Shown here in pieces: positions 1 through 11,713 of a DNA stretch of 64,000 nucleotides. Under the pieces are notes generated by a model that was not told the origin of the DNA, did not search any database, and saw only the letters and a list, made by a program, of their open reading frames with translations. Source of the stretch: Boletus sp. NGJ (lineage: Eukaryota; Basidiomycota; Agaricomycetes; Boletales; Boletaceae); NCBI GenBank assembly GCA_019096195.1, contig JAGTXK010000038.1:62001-126000 (forward strand). Reading direction: 5' to 3'. The position numbers and the translations under genes are program-made. Position 1 is the first letter of the stretch, and each line of letters begins with the position of its first letter.

Positions 1-89
1 ATCCGACAGCCAATCACAGGCTAACCATTGAACAACTCAAAGTGAAATGACCTCCCATCATCCAGCACAGTGGTGGACTCATTAAATCA

Positions 90-423
90 AGGAGATGGAC
101 CTTTTGCATCTTGATATTGGTGATAAAGTAAGAGCTGATGAACCCATGCACGATGCACTGCATGCCCTCTGTGATTTCAATCTTGTCCTCAATTGTACAG
201 CCCTCCTTAAGCACACTGACCTGACAATGAGATCATGGGAAATGAAGGGGGATGCTGTTGTCAGAAGGAGTGGGGGAAGAATGATGTAGTTAGCAGGGTG
301 TAAACACTTATGTCAGGAAATTGAGGGGATTGAGGTCAAGATAGGGAGATGGACCTTTGTGTCTTGACATTGGTGATAAAGTAAGGGCTGATGGACCCAT
401 ATGCAAGGTGCCACATGTCCTCT
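90..423. repeat. Two direct copies of an ~80-bp sequence
   Basis: An ~80-bp stretch at about 90-170 recurs at about 343-423 in the same orientation with scattered differences (shared core: ATTGGTGATAAAGTAAG). It lies downstream of the Plavaka relic, which runs on the minus strand, and may be part of its terminal region. No gene is supported in 1-606. Confidence 0.6.
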
Positions 424-606
424 GCAATCTCAGAATTTATAGGTTGAAGTGACAAGGAATTGGGCTGGTGCAATATGTGTCTTTAATGGGTGGACTGTCC
501 AAACACAGGTTCACAGTTAGTATCCCAAGACCATGCATATGCCAGTAGGCTGTATGGAATGGACACACGGCAATCAAATTTGGCACAGATATATGAATAG
601 TGTGTT

Positions 607-3364
607 CTAAGAGGCAATTTCGAAAGCACGATGGTCAGCATACTTGTTTACATAATAAGAGCAAAAGATATCTGGGTCTGACTTCTAAAGGGATCTCATT
701 TGTTCCATATACTGGGATTAGATGAGTAGCATAGTAAATGGTGTTGATGTGGATGACTGAAATGTCAGGCTGATGGCAAGTATTGTAGCCTGGATGGTCC
801 ACATCTCTGTATCTTGATCAAGTTCATCTAAGAGAACAAACCATTGGACAACAGCACAAGGATAGTCCTGTCCGTCCTGAGTCTTGAATGAGAAAAAGGC
901 ATGAATGCACACAACATCCATCCCTCTCATTCCCTGAACTTCAGGATCAGTAGTTACAAATGCACAATCCAGTCACTGAGGACCATGCCTCTATAATGGG
1001 CATGATCAGATCATCTCGTGCCACATCCCACCAACCCCACTAATATCACTGGAGGCATAGAACATGGCTGATGCAGCATTGAAAACCTTGACCTTGCCAT
1101 CATACATAGGGCACTTGCAAAGAGAGATGTCAGCTAAGTCATGGGGATCTTCAGGGTTCAACATCTGGAATAGGAACCACTGGATAAGCTCACACAATTG
1201 TGGTGTCCTAAGCTCGAGGCTCAGCTCAGCCACTGTTCATGCATGCTTTCATTCTGGAAGAGTGACATCAAGCCAAATATAGTTGTGAGGTAGGTTGAGT
1301 ACTTATGAACAGTGCGTGCCAGCTCAACTTGCACATCTATATGAGTTGGTTCATCCACAGGGAAACCATCATTGTACTCTTGTATCTGAGAGGTATCATC
1401 AGTGGAATTGGGGCAGCCCTGTGTTTGCCCTGCATTGGGCTGATTTGTTTGTGCTACAAGCACAACATCAGCAAATCAGCCAATAAACATATAATGAAGT
1501 ATTATCTACCTGAATCTTCTAAAACATGAGACACACATGTTCCATTAAGCATTTTGCACTGATTAAAATCAACACAACACCATGCCAACTTGTCCAGTCA
1601 TTGGTTGGTTATTAACATCTGTCTGAGTGCATTGTGGTGATTTGACTGTCTATATGGCTGCTTGACAGCTTTGATATGCTTTGACTCAGTGATCAAAGAA
1701 CATGAGCCATTTGAAGCACCAAAGAGACAAATAAGATTGGGATAGTGTGTTATCGCATGTTGGTGAGGAAAGCAAGAAAGTGGACACAATATCTGGGTAG
1801 AATACTTTGCAGTATTGGTGGAAGTGCTCTAGTGCAGCATTGATGGCAATTAATGTAGTATTGGTAATTGTGCTGCGACACACAAGATAGCAGAACTCAA
1901 GGAGTGCATGCATTGCCCATACCACATCATATGGGACATGGCCTTTGATTGCTAGGAGATACACCTAACACAAGTGAGCATAATACTTCCGAATGAGATC
2001 ATGAATTTGACCCCACCTTTATTTATGCCTTTGAATCGTCACTGGTCCATTGCTTAAAGTGGTGTCCTTGTGAGAATTGCCTTAATTCAGCAAAGGGGGC
2101 CACTGCAGCAATTCTAAAAGGAACCATTGTGAGCACTAGCTAGAATGCTCCAGGTTTAAACTTACCAGTGGTCTATGTCATCTAAAATAGTGTCTGCATC
2201 AGTGCCATACCTTGCCTTGATATACCATTCAACCCAATCTATGAAGTGGTCCTTAAAGGCACCTTTAATAATTTGGTGCAAAAGATCAGGAGTGAGCAGC
2301 TCATAAATGTTGACATGAGGGAAATTATTTGTAAAGGGCTGTACAATGTATATATTGTAGAAGACTGTAGTCTTCAGTGTAGTCACTATGTATTAGTAGT
2401 AAGGTAGTAGATACCTGTAGTCTTCAGTGTAGTCACTGAAGAGACTGAGCTACAGTACGAAGGTTTTAAGTACCGTGATTATGTAATGTGTGGCTGTACC
2501 ACCATATCATATGAAACTCCAACATATATTAGTGTACTTAGGATTAGAGTATAATATTACATACCACTAGCCCACCCACAATGCCATACTTGTTCCAGAG
2601 CTAACCCAGTCCAAATAACTCTGAAAGTTGAGTGAGTAGTGATTTTGTATGCTTCCAACAGCGATATAATGTGTCAGTGTCAAGATCCTACCATGGGGCG
2701 AGACATCTATTTAAAATAAAAGTTGGGCAAATTTGAAATGAACATTATTAACCACTTACTTTGCACACCAACCACATACTATACATGTGAGGAGGACTTG
2801 CTCCTCATAGTCAGCAATGTAAGGACCAAGCCCATAAATAACGCAGTGGTAATGACCATCCCCAAAACATACAATATCCAGGATTGACATAAATGGTTTT
2901 AAGGATTAAAGGATTAGCGACAAGGATGAGTGGAATAGTTGGTGACAAAATTGATGAAATTCATTCATCTTCATATGTTCTTTTGTGGCTACAAACACAT
3001 CACTAACAACAACATTGATACAAGACAAATGCTTACTTTTTGGCATGGCTAAAAAACTGGCATCAGTCAGATGATATAGTATGGCTGGACTTCACTTACC
3101 GTTCAATAGTTTGTGGTAGTTCTGATACAATTTTCATCTAGGACCAAAAAACTCGGTTTCAACATCTGGTGTGGATGACAATCTGACAGCAGACCAATCT
3201 GGTGCCAGTGATGACCTAGGAGGAGACCAATCATCCTGCTGCCCATTGGTTTGACTTGAGGGCCACATTAATGCCGGATGTTTGACATTTAGATGTTGTG
3301 TTAGTCCTGACCTGTTTTTGAACCAACGGCAGCACTTCAGGCATGAATATGTTGGTGGAGTCAC
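607..3364 (-). pseudogene. Plavaka-type (CACTA superfamily) transposase relic, copy 1
   Basis: This is a decayed transposase read on the minus strand. It starts with a C2H2 finger (CLKCC...GLTQHLNVKH, 3134-3364). It then has blocks I recognise from Agaricomycete Plavaka proteins: YGLGPYIADYEEQ (about 2790-2830), YELLTPDLLHQIIKG (about 2270-2310), SLITESKHIKAVK (about 1660-1710), the LIQWFLFQ and DGKVKVFNAASA region (1006-1233), and a C-terminus ending AFEIAS and TAG at 607. Frames change several times and stops interrupt it. The gap between the finger and the central blocks is too short for the family, so part of the N-terminal half seems deleted. It is not functional. Family assignment is from memory of motifs. 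Confidence 0.8.
2415..2519 (+). repeat. ~105-bp dispersed repeat, copy 1 (MITE-like)
   Basis: Runs from CTGTAGTCTTCAGTGTAGTC to ATGAAACTC. A copy of roughly 90% identity lies inverted at 22334-22438 inside the other Plavaka relic. The left end is rich in palindromic pieces (GACTGTAGTCTTC), and a second partial copy of that end sits at about 2358-2388. It could be a small non-autonomous element. Confidence 0.6.
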
Positions 3365-3394
3365 TCAGGACATGGCACTGGCACAAAAGAGGCT

Positions 3395-4615
3395 GTGGTG
3401 CTGGCAAAGGTCCTAAGCTCTGGATTGTTTGTTATTGGGTATGAGGCACTTACATATTTTGGGGTCAAAAGCATGAAGTTGGATGCTGGCATTTTCATCC
3501 AATCCCATTTCCACATCTATTATTATGCTATCAGAACAAGAATGGACATGTCTTCTAATATGGCAATGCCAACCTCACCTTGTAGAACATGCCCATCCAA
3601 TGTGACAAAGCATCTTGGGCTACCTGACCTTCCTGCCAAAAAAAAGAACAACTGCAGAGAAGCAGGCCAACAAAAAAAGTCTTGCTGACCAACATGCTAC
3701 AAAAGCTATCAAGACAAAGGCAGCAATTGAAAAGATGGGTAGGCTCAAGCAGAGAATGGAGACTGACCAAGCTGCTACCATTGCTCCAGTGAAACCTGTG
3801 CACCCATGCCTGTGCCCCAAAATTGTCAAAAGCCAGGGAACTGCAAGTGCGGAGACTAACCTGACCAATGGTAAGGCTTCTTAATGGTGACTGAAACATT
3901 AAACTTACCATTTGACTAGTCTCACAGGTAAATGAAAGCACAGAAACAGTGGCTGTGCAAGGTACTGGGCTTCTGTTATCAGTGAATAGTGAGTTGTCTG
4001 CCTTGTATCAATGATGGCATGAAATAACCAACTCACCACATTGGTGGGCTAGCTAAAGCCTTTGCAGGATGAACATAGTGGCCACACTGATGGCAAAGCT
4101 GAAGGCAAGAAGTCAGTCAAGAAAAAAAAGGTCCTGTGCAAGGCCATCAGCGATGTCTGGACTCAACAGCAGACCAGAGAAGTAGGAGTCAAGCATGCAA
4201 GCATGCGCATATGCACACTTGGACCCAACCTGGGATCAGCTTGGAAGTTGCTGATGACCTAACACGAAACTTCACATGGATTCCACCCTTGACCATGGAC
4301 TTGGAGAGTGACGATGAACTTGCCGGACCCGAAACAATTACGGATGAGGAACTGGTCAGTGCATTTGAAAATCTGGACCACCAGCAGCATGCCGAAACTG
4401 GACTGAGTGGTGTGCTTGACCCACAAATTACAATAGATGGGCAAGAGGTCTTGGAGGGTGAGATTTATAGTTGGGATGAGCTGGAGGTTGTCAATAAAGG
4501 TGTCACACCCAAAGGTTTTGTTGAGGAAATCTCCGTATTGGATAAAGGGGCTGATGGACAGTGGAATGTCGGCGCTCTTTTGTCGTCGGAAGGCATTACT
4601 AATGCTACTACTTGA
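3395..4615 (+). pseudogene. Transposon-linked disordered gene relic, function unknown
   Basis: Open stretches at 3615-3884 (Lys/Ala-rich, basic, e.g. KKRTTAEKQANKKS) and 4136-4615 (acidic, e.g. LESDDELAGPETITDEEL) look like parts of one disordered protein split by introns, with GT-AG-like junctions near 3872-3927. The composition resembles hypothetical proteins that sit beside transposons in Agaricomycetes. It is next to, and divergent from, the Plavaka relic. I do not recognise a domain. It may be a decayed accessory gene or chance open frames. Confidence 0.35.
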
Positions 4616-5639
4616 CGGTAATGCAGTAGTGTATGGTATTGCCAGATAGTGCACCACATCTATAGATGAGAAATTCCTACTAAAATGTTTTGCCATGATC
4701 TGCCATTCTGCCATCTGCCGTTCTGCCATTTCGCCGGCAGACCCAAGCTCAAAAACAGTTCTGCCCACAGCACTACCGACCGGACACAACTTGGCCTCAG
4801 AGTCCGGTGTTTTGTCACTCTGTCGTCGTCTAGTCGCGCTACAGGCACACTTACGGGGTGTGTTAGCGGTCACGCGTTTGTTGCAGAGGAAACCTGAACG
4901 TGTGCGTGTTCGCAGAGTCATCGATGGCCTTTGGGACGGCCGTTGCACAGCTCTTTAGGGGACTCGGTGAGCACCGCTTGGCGTGAATTACTCGGAAAAT
5001 GGACATTCACCTTTCATGTGTACCGTTCTCACACTTAGGGCAAGTATCCAGCGTTGCCGTCGCCTCTGCCGTCTTCCAGTCCCGGCTCGACGCCGAGCTA
5101 CGTCAACGTATACACGTACCCGGCGCAGACAAGGTCAGCTTTCGCTTTTCTTTTTTTTTCCCGTGTGTGTGACATGTGCGACCTTTTTACTCTTGCTGTC
5201 ATTGAGTCCGACCCTCAACGCTCATGATCACAAATGACGGTAAAAACTAAATCACACAAAGGTCATTTCAGAGATTCGGCATTCGCTCACTCTGGTGGGA
5301 TCGCTTCTCTCAAACCTCCAGCGCGTCGCACGAGACGCGTACTCGGCGAGCTTGCGCACCGTATTTATCGTTGCGATACACACCATGCTCATCGCCTACG
5401 TCGTTCGCTTGCCGGTGAGTCTGGTGTAGCGATGTCGTCACTCCCCGAATGGCCAGCGCGCTGACTGTACGAGTGTTCACAATGGACAGCTTCCGGAGGC
5501 AGTGATGGAGGAGCGAAACGACGTGGAATCGGAATCGCATTTGGACGCTCGGTGTAGGGTGGGGCCAGTGTCAGAGTCAGAGTCTAGGTGTGGAGCGTCT
5601 CGCCACTGATGATGCGTGCGCTTTCCCGGGTTGGTGCGG
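4616..5639. other. No gene recognised; composition switch
   Basis: Base composition changes here from AT-rich, CpG-poor transposon sequence to GC-richer, CpG-containing host sequence. A short cluster of CTGCCAT-like units lies at about 4690-4735. Open frames occur on both strands but none has coding features that I recognise. Confidence 0.5.
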
Positions 5640-5815
5640 CGGGGGGAACACCGACGGCATGCCAAAAGTGGTTTCGTGCAAGTGCTGGTACCACGGAGGC
5701 AGCGGGGATGACGAACTTTAGTACTACCAAAGTGCAGCACATGCGAGCGATTGGCGAGATGGAGGCGGACGCGTGGGAACTGGATTTCGAAAGGTGCTTT
5801 CTGAGAAGTAGTCGA
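5640..5815 (+). pseudogene. Inverted C-terminal tail of a broken adenylate-forming reductase
   Basis: The plus strand encodes a piece containing AAGMTNFSTTKVQ and ADAWELDFERCF. It aligns with the last ~40 residues of the full-length AFR at 55.3-59.3 kb (AGGMGDFSTAKAQ ... DAQAWVNYW). The rest of the broken AFR lies just downstream on the opposite strand (6010-7256), so the tail has been inverted relative to its own gene. The breakpoint falls between 5815 and 6010. Confidence 0.7.
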
Positions 5816-6009
5816 TGCGAAACGAATGTACCACTATATTTTGAGCTTTGGTTATTTGTAACGCCATAAACCCATCTTTTGAGACTGACCGACCATCGAG
5901 AAAATACTAATATCACTGTTCAGACTGTTGAAGTTGGTCACAAGGGACGGTTCAAGCATGAAGACATTTCCGTGACCATCGACTCACGAGTCCAATAGTG
6001 TCACAGACT

Positions 6010-7256
6010 ATACATCGGAATCCCCCACGCTCCGGATAGCTTCGTCTCCCCGCGCCAACGCACGGAACAACTCGAGAAGCTTGATGGCCGGCTATGTCGG
6101 ACAAGGTTCGGCACGTTGGCCATGATCACACATATCGGGCAGCGTATGGGATCTACTCACGATGTTCAGCAGATCGTCTTCCGAAGCGTTCTCCGCCTTC
6201 TTTTCCAACAGCGCGAACCAATCCCCGAATGGAAGGACCGGAAAGACATCGTCACCGAGCGCCTTTCGCTCGATGATTGAGCGTCGCACGAAAGCGGTGA
6301 TTTCTGCCCAAGGGGCACTGCGAGGGTTGACAGTGTTGAGCGCTGGAGGGGGCGCCTCTTTTCCAAAGGCCGTCTCAAAAATGGCAGTGGCTACTTCTTC
6401 CTCGCGCAGCCACGACACGGCCTAGATCGTCATGAGTACTTACTATCGTCAACGTGTAGGATCTATCATGGCACTTACACCGGCAGCCTCCGGTAGCACA
6501 CCGAGGGTGAAGCTGGATTTGACAATGATCGGGAACCAATCTGTCGTGGCCCAAGATCCACCTAGTCCACCAGCGATTTGGCCAATGCGAAGGGAAGTCG
6601 CATGCAAGCCACTCTTCACAATGATCTATCAAATTGTATCAGCACCGATTTTCTAATTAGATACCGCACCATGGCTCACTCGTTCAGTGACGTATTTGCC
6701 CTCCCCATAACCTGCTCCGATGGCAACTGAAGAGTCAAGTTGGACTCCCTCTGGGAAAGGCCCTTTTGAGTTATCCCAAGACTGCGCGGATCCGATCGAA
6801 GAAGTGAGCAAGAAGCGGAGGTTCTGATTTTGGCGTGAACCTAGACCGAGGTCGACCAGATTCCGCGACGCCCAAATGTTTTCCTCAAAGGAGGATATAG
6901 ACAAGTTAAAGTCGAGGCGCCACGCGTTGTGTATGATCAACGTGACGGAATTCCGGATCTGCGAATGACATGTCAATGAATGTAAATGTATCATTGGAAA
7001 AGCCAAGGGTTAACCCTACCTCTTCATACTGAGCTGGAGTCAGGCCGCACTTGTCCAGAGACGCGTCGGCTTCGACGTAGATAAGTTTATTCGAGTTCAA
7101 CAGGTCTATCGGAAGTCCCCTGTCTCTGAAAGCCGATTTTTGTCGTTCCTCGATGAATTACTAGTGGGGAAGACCCAATGATGCCCTCCATTGGAGCAGG
7201 AACCGTCTTCTCTCCAGACGCAAGCATGATGATGTACATCGTCGGCCCTTCTAGCA
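6010..7256 (-). pseudogene. Truncated adenylate-forming reductase (AFR) pseudogene
   Basis: The minus strand carries, in gene order, a short adenylation-domain scrap (LASGEKTVPAPMEG, about 7172-7255), then directly the reductase domain: LPIDLLNSNKLIYVEAD (about 7080-7130), LIIHNAWRLDFNLS (about 6925), LTSSIGSAQSWD, GYGEGKYVTER (catalytic Tyr-Lys kept), TSLRIGQIAGG (about 6580), NPRSAPWAEI (about 6310), and PAIKLLELFRALAR (about 6050). Each block matches the full-length AFR at 55.3 kb, and the intron positions are the same. The carrier-protein domain and most of the adenylation domain are missing, and the tail is inverted at 5640. The reductase exons are well preserved, so the break may be recent or the remnant may still be transcribed. 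It cannot be a working AFR. Confidence 0.85.
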
Positions 7257-8186
7257 CTGGCGTTGAGCAGCAGGGGTATGAATATTACTTTTGATGTAGA
7301 CTAACTGGGTAACTTACATCTGGTGGGGCTGAAGTAGTATGCGCAAGTAAAGGCTGGAGAGGACGTCGATTCTGTATTTGTCTTTAACTCGATGGCATAG
7401 TGTTAGAGGAGGGCGTAGTTGACGCCACCACCGCTGATTTGACGACAAGCTGGCGTTTTGAGAAAGCGATGACGGCGTTAACCAGTTTCCTCTCCAGAGA
7501 CGCTATCACTCAAATTTCCCACGCCCTTACCATCTACACCTCGATGTCGTCGTCGCGGTCAACGGAAACAACCTATGAATCTCAGAATGACCAACGCCTC
7601 GACGAACTGCATTCGAAAATAAGGACTTTGCGAGGCGTACGCATCTCCATACGAGCAGTGAACTACCGCTGATACGTCCCACAAGGTCACCACAGACATT
7701 TATGATGACGCAGAGCACCAGAACCTAACTTTAGACGACACCGTAAGTTTGAGCGGTCCCGGCTTGTCCATTCTCGTGTTTCATGATAATTGCATAGGGC
7801 AACGCATTCTCTAGCATTTCTTCACAGCTATCCCACTCATCGCGCCGAGCTGCACAAGCGTTTGGTTTCGTTGGTGCTGGCGGTGTCCGTCAAACGCGCA
7901 TCATAATGTATGTTGTCGGCGGTTTCCTTGCTTTATGGCTCCTATGGAGGACGAAAGGTCTTTTGTGGGGTTCAAGTGGCGAGGTTTAGATGGTCTTCGT
8001 GCGTCATTCTGGCTGTGGATCCTGCTCACTACGTCGCTGACTTGATGGGGAAGGTACTACATACACTGAACATGTAATACCAAACTATTTGCATCCATTT
8101 ATTTTCTGGTTGGGCCACCTTTACCTTTTTATTATCTGCGTCGCGGCCTCCATGTGACTAAAAGGTCAGTCTCGTAACACCAACCG
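7257..8186. other. No gene recognised
   Basis: This is host-like sequence between the AFR pseudogene and the SDR duplication. A plus-strand frame of 90 codons at 7400-7672 has no recognisable feature. A hydrophobic stretch (VVGGFLALWLLW) is encoded near 7912-7950 but has no convincing gene around it. Confidence 0.4.
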
Positions 8187-8560
8187 GCTGCACACTGTAA
8201 CTACACGGCAAGCCTTGGCGCTGCATGATTGCTGATTATCTGGTTTTATCCGGCTTTCACTTTGGGAAGGCACGAAGCGATTTAGACCCATTCGGGTAAC
8301 CAATTTATCACCTCTAGGTGCGAGTGAGGTTCGGAAAGATCATTCCAGGTACATGCTCTTATGCGAACACTAGATTTTGTCGAGCGGGCATCGGTCTTTG
8401 GCGAGTGTCTGAGGATATTGCATTGCGATATGTAGTACGTCGGAGCTTTCGTATCATCATTTCCGGATTCCACTGATTATGGTTTCGGCTGCTTGATCGT
8501 GTAACTTTTGGGTCGTGAGAGTGCAGATCGCTGAGAACCCTTTGGGCCATTCTCGAAGGA

Positions 8561-8567
8561 TATATAG
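8561..8567 (+). promoter_or_regulatory. TATA box of SDR copy A
   Basis: TATATAG lies 59 bp upstream of the SDR start codon and is conserved in copy B at 50807. Confidence 0.5.
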
Positions 8568-8619
8568 TCGACCGGAATGGCAACTGATCACATTCATCTC
8601 CCACCCATCCTCTCCACGC

Positions 8620-9813
8620 ATGTCTATCGCCAAAGGGATTGCTCTCGTCACGGGATCCGCCCAGGGTATCGGGCGTGGTATTGCACTTCGTCTTGCCAGG
8701 GATGGGTTCGATATCGCGCTAAACGACGTCTCATCCAAAGGTGATCAGCTGCGTGCTGTCGCCAACGACATCGAGAAGATTGGTCGAAGGACGCATTTGG
8801 TTCCTGGAGATGTGGCCGTCGAGGGAGAAGTCAAAGGAATGGTACGGGGCGTCACGGAACAGCTCGGAGGGCTGGATGTCGTGAGTACTCCGATTCAGAT
8901 GCTATCGCACTCCACTCCTCACTCTTCATCCTAGATGGTAGCAAACGCAGGGACCGCAAAACTACCAGGCTTGCTCTCCAGTAAATTTACTCGCCAGCTT
9001 TCCGTAGCTTGGGCTGACAGATTTTGTAGCTGAGCTAGAAGTGTGGGAACGAATCATGGCTGTCAATGCACGTGGGACTTTCTTGTGCTATAAATATGCA
9101 GCAGCACAGATGATAGCACAAGGACGTGGCGGGCGAATCATCGGCGCGAGTTCTACCGCTGGAAAGATTGGAAACCCCTTATCTTGCGCGTATTCCGCCA
9201 GCAAATTCGCTATCAGAGGCCTGACACAGACCGCCGGTGGGGATCGCACTTTTATTGTCTTGCTCTCGATTGAAATACACTATCACACCAGCGCTGGAAC
9301 TTGGGCGTTACAACATCACGGTGAATTCGTATGCTCCCGGTGTCATTGATACCCCATTGGGTACGTGTCGGCCCGGTGTCTTGTCGTTGAACCAGGGTTA
9401 AAATTTGGACAGCGACCGAGTTTATGGCACCCGGTGGAGAGCTTGCGAAGGGGGACCCAGAATTAGTCCAATGGATCATGGACGTGAGTTGTCCCATCTC
9501 TCGCAGCGCATGCTCTCTCATTGCACCAATCCTATTCGTACACCATCCATAGTGTGTGTCCAGGAGACCCATCAAACACAATGGTCGGCCAGAAGATGTC
9601 GCAAGTCTCGTGAGTTATCTTGCCTCGAAGGAGTCACACTTCATCACCGGCGAGTATCCATTTGTCGTCTCTTTCACATGCATTTACTGACATTCGTTTG
9701 GTCAGGACAATGTGTAAGTTTTAGTGTTTTTGTTGAATTGGATTTGAGTCGGAATAGCTTGCTCAACGGACTTGCAACAGATTTCTGTGGATGGCGGAAT
9801 AGTCATGTCTTGA
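8620..9813 (+). CDS. Short-chain dehydrogenase/reductase (acetoin-reductase-like SDR), copy A
   Basis: Predicted NAD(P)-dependent oxidoreductase of the classical SDR family, probably cytosolic. I read eight exons: 8620-8880, 8935-8980, 9030-9236, 9292-9360, 9413-9483, 9553-9649, 9706-9713 and 9781-9813. They give 263 residues, the normal family length. Visible motifs are the cofactor loop TGSAQGIGRG (residues ~11-20), VANAG, the active-site Asn in MAVNARG, Ser in IGASSTAG, and the catalytic YSASK. The C-terminus has PGVIDTP and ISVDGG. Introns are 48-69 bp; the one after 9649 uses a GC donor. The first ATG is chosen because the cofactor loop follows at the usual distance. No internal stop is seen. 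The substrate is unknown; the proteins I recall as closest are annotated as acetoin/diacetyl reductases. It neighbours a broken AFR, as copy B neighbours the full-length AFR. Confidence 0.9.
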
Positions 9814-9836
9814 GGTGAATTATGAGGGATGGATGT

Positions 9837-10276
9837 TGAATGTACCTTGCATAGTGAATTTCACACCCTTGGCACCAGTTTTGGGAGATTCCCACGATCT
9901 TCCCACGACCTTCAGGGGAGTTCCTTGGCACACCATAAATAGCCTCCAAGGTTGAACTGTCCCCTGTGCTTCCTACTTAAATCCCAATGAAGATTTCCCA
10001 CCATCTGTCTTCCATCAATGAATCATCCAACCATTGGCCAATATACCAGCATTGATCTCTAACTGCATATTGACCAATGTTAGGGAAATGTATGGGTAAA
10101 TCCATGGGTATTAGAGCACTGACCCACACCCATACCTGTGTCTTACCCATACTCATCATCATGGGTGGTACATACATACCTGTGTCAGGGGTACTATAGG
10201 TCTGTACCCATGGTGGGTACATTTGTGATTTGTAGGACAGCAAAGTACTATGATATTTTGTGGGCAGAGAATGCAA
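9837..10276. other. Start of the AT-rich transposon island; ACCCAT-rich stretch
   Basis: No gene is seen. At about 10090-10220, ACCCAT and its complement ATGGGT recur many times in both orientations, which may be the terminal region of the hAT relic that follows. Confidence 0.4.
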
Positions 10277-11713
10277 CTAGTCTATGTTAATATAATCCCA
10301 ATTCTGTTCCAATATGATGTCATGATCCCCTTCAGTCTCCTCCATAGTTGCCAGCTTCTGGACATTAGTGTTCTTGACAAAACTCTCAGGACTCTGAGAA
10401 TCAAGGCAAAGAATAGCATGAACTGATTGAGCAGGGAGGCAATTGCACATATGTGATAGGATCATCTGGCCATGGCTGAAAAGATGTTTGGCATTGACAG
10501 ATGTAGCTAGTATAGTACAGTATGTATGATAAACTCTGGTAAGACAAAATTAATAATATCACACTTATCTGGAATTGATGGAATCCAACACCATCTGAGA
10601 GAGGTGTGGATAAGTAGATTGATGGTCATGCCACCATTTAAGGATGTCTTCATTCATTTGGAACTCATTGACCTCCATTGCAATGTAGAAGTCAAGTTCA
10701 TTCTTTGGCAGTCCCTTCTTGACAAGGGTTGGGAGATAATCATGTTACTTGTCTACCCATGCATAAAATCATAATAGTTTGGAGCAAAGGAACAATCTAC
10801 ACCTTTTTGTTAGGGAAGTCATTGTTCAATTCTGCATATATATAGTGTGTTGCATAGGACTTGTTGAATGCCTTTCACATAGGAGATGTGTTGTAGTAAT
10901 TCAGGTAGGCTTCCACCTGGCCTTTTTGAAGTACTTCAGCTTATGGCAGGGGTGCAAAACTACAAGAGCATAAGCAGCAAATAATATATAGACAAAACTT
11001 ACCTATTGAGATCTGATATAGACTGGATGTATCTATTAGAGTGTAGTACTGATTGAGAGTCTTTTTTGCCAGCCAAATGGCCACCTGGATGGCTGAATTC
11101 ATAGTGTCCTCTGAGAGTATGCTGTTTATAAACAACTTGTCAATGTAATCCATTACTAGAATCACTATGGTGAGATTTGGAGTACCATGCAAGAAGAAGA
11201 GTGTGGCATTCTTGAGAGTCTATGCCATGTTATAGTTACTTAATGGTTAGTAAGCAAGATATGTATGCACCTTCAATACATCTCTCAACTGACCCAGTAG
11301 CTCCCATTCATGGCCATCAAGACTACAGTTGGTAAGGTCAAGCTTCTGCTTGTTGGTGATAGTGTCAATTGGTTTGTGGTATTCAAGCATGAAATTGGCC
11401 ATATCAAAAGTTAAATCCTATTGAGTTGTGACATTATACAGAATTATCTTGATGGGCAACTGGAACTCCTTGACAGTGGCCTTTCATACTGGGGGCAGAA
11501 TTATAGTGGAATGGGTGATCTTGAAGGACAGCATTCATATTTGTGCAGATGGTATTCAGTGGCAAGTTTCTTTTTTCAGCTTGTCACTCTTACTCTAATG
11601 AGGATTGTTTTAAGCAGCTATATATGCTCCTTGAGCTTAAGATGCTCATCATCAATCAATGTCTCAATCTTGTCAACCCAACCCTCAAGACTATCCTCCT
11701 TGCTTTCACCATA

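Larger units (their letters stand above)
8187..9836 (+). repeat. Segmental duplication, copy A (pairs with 50348-52080)
   Basis: Matching starts at GGCTGCACACTGTAACTAC and ends at about AATTATGAGGGATGG. The ~1.2-kb gene body, introns included, is nearly identical to copy B by eye (about 22 differences, ~98%, no indels). The ~400 bp upstream has several indels and more substitutions. Confidence 0.9.

Noticed and set aside
4259-4948. 229-codon minus-strand reading frame
   Set aside because: It spans the transition from transposon to host sequence, overlaps the better supported plus-strand acidic frame at 4136-4615, and has no recognisable domain.
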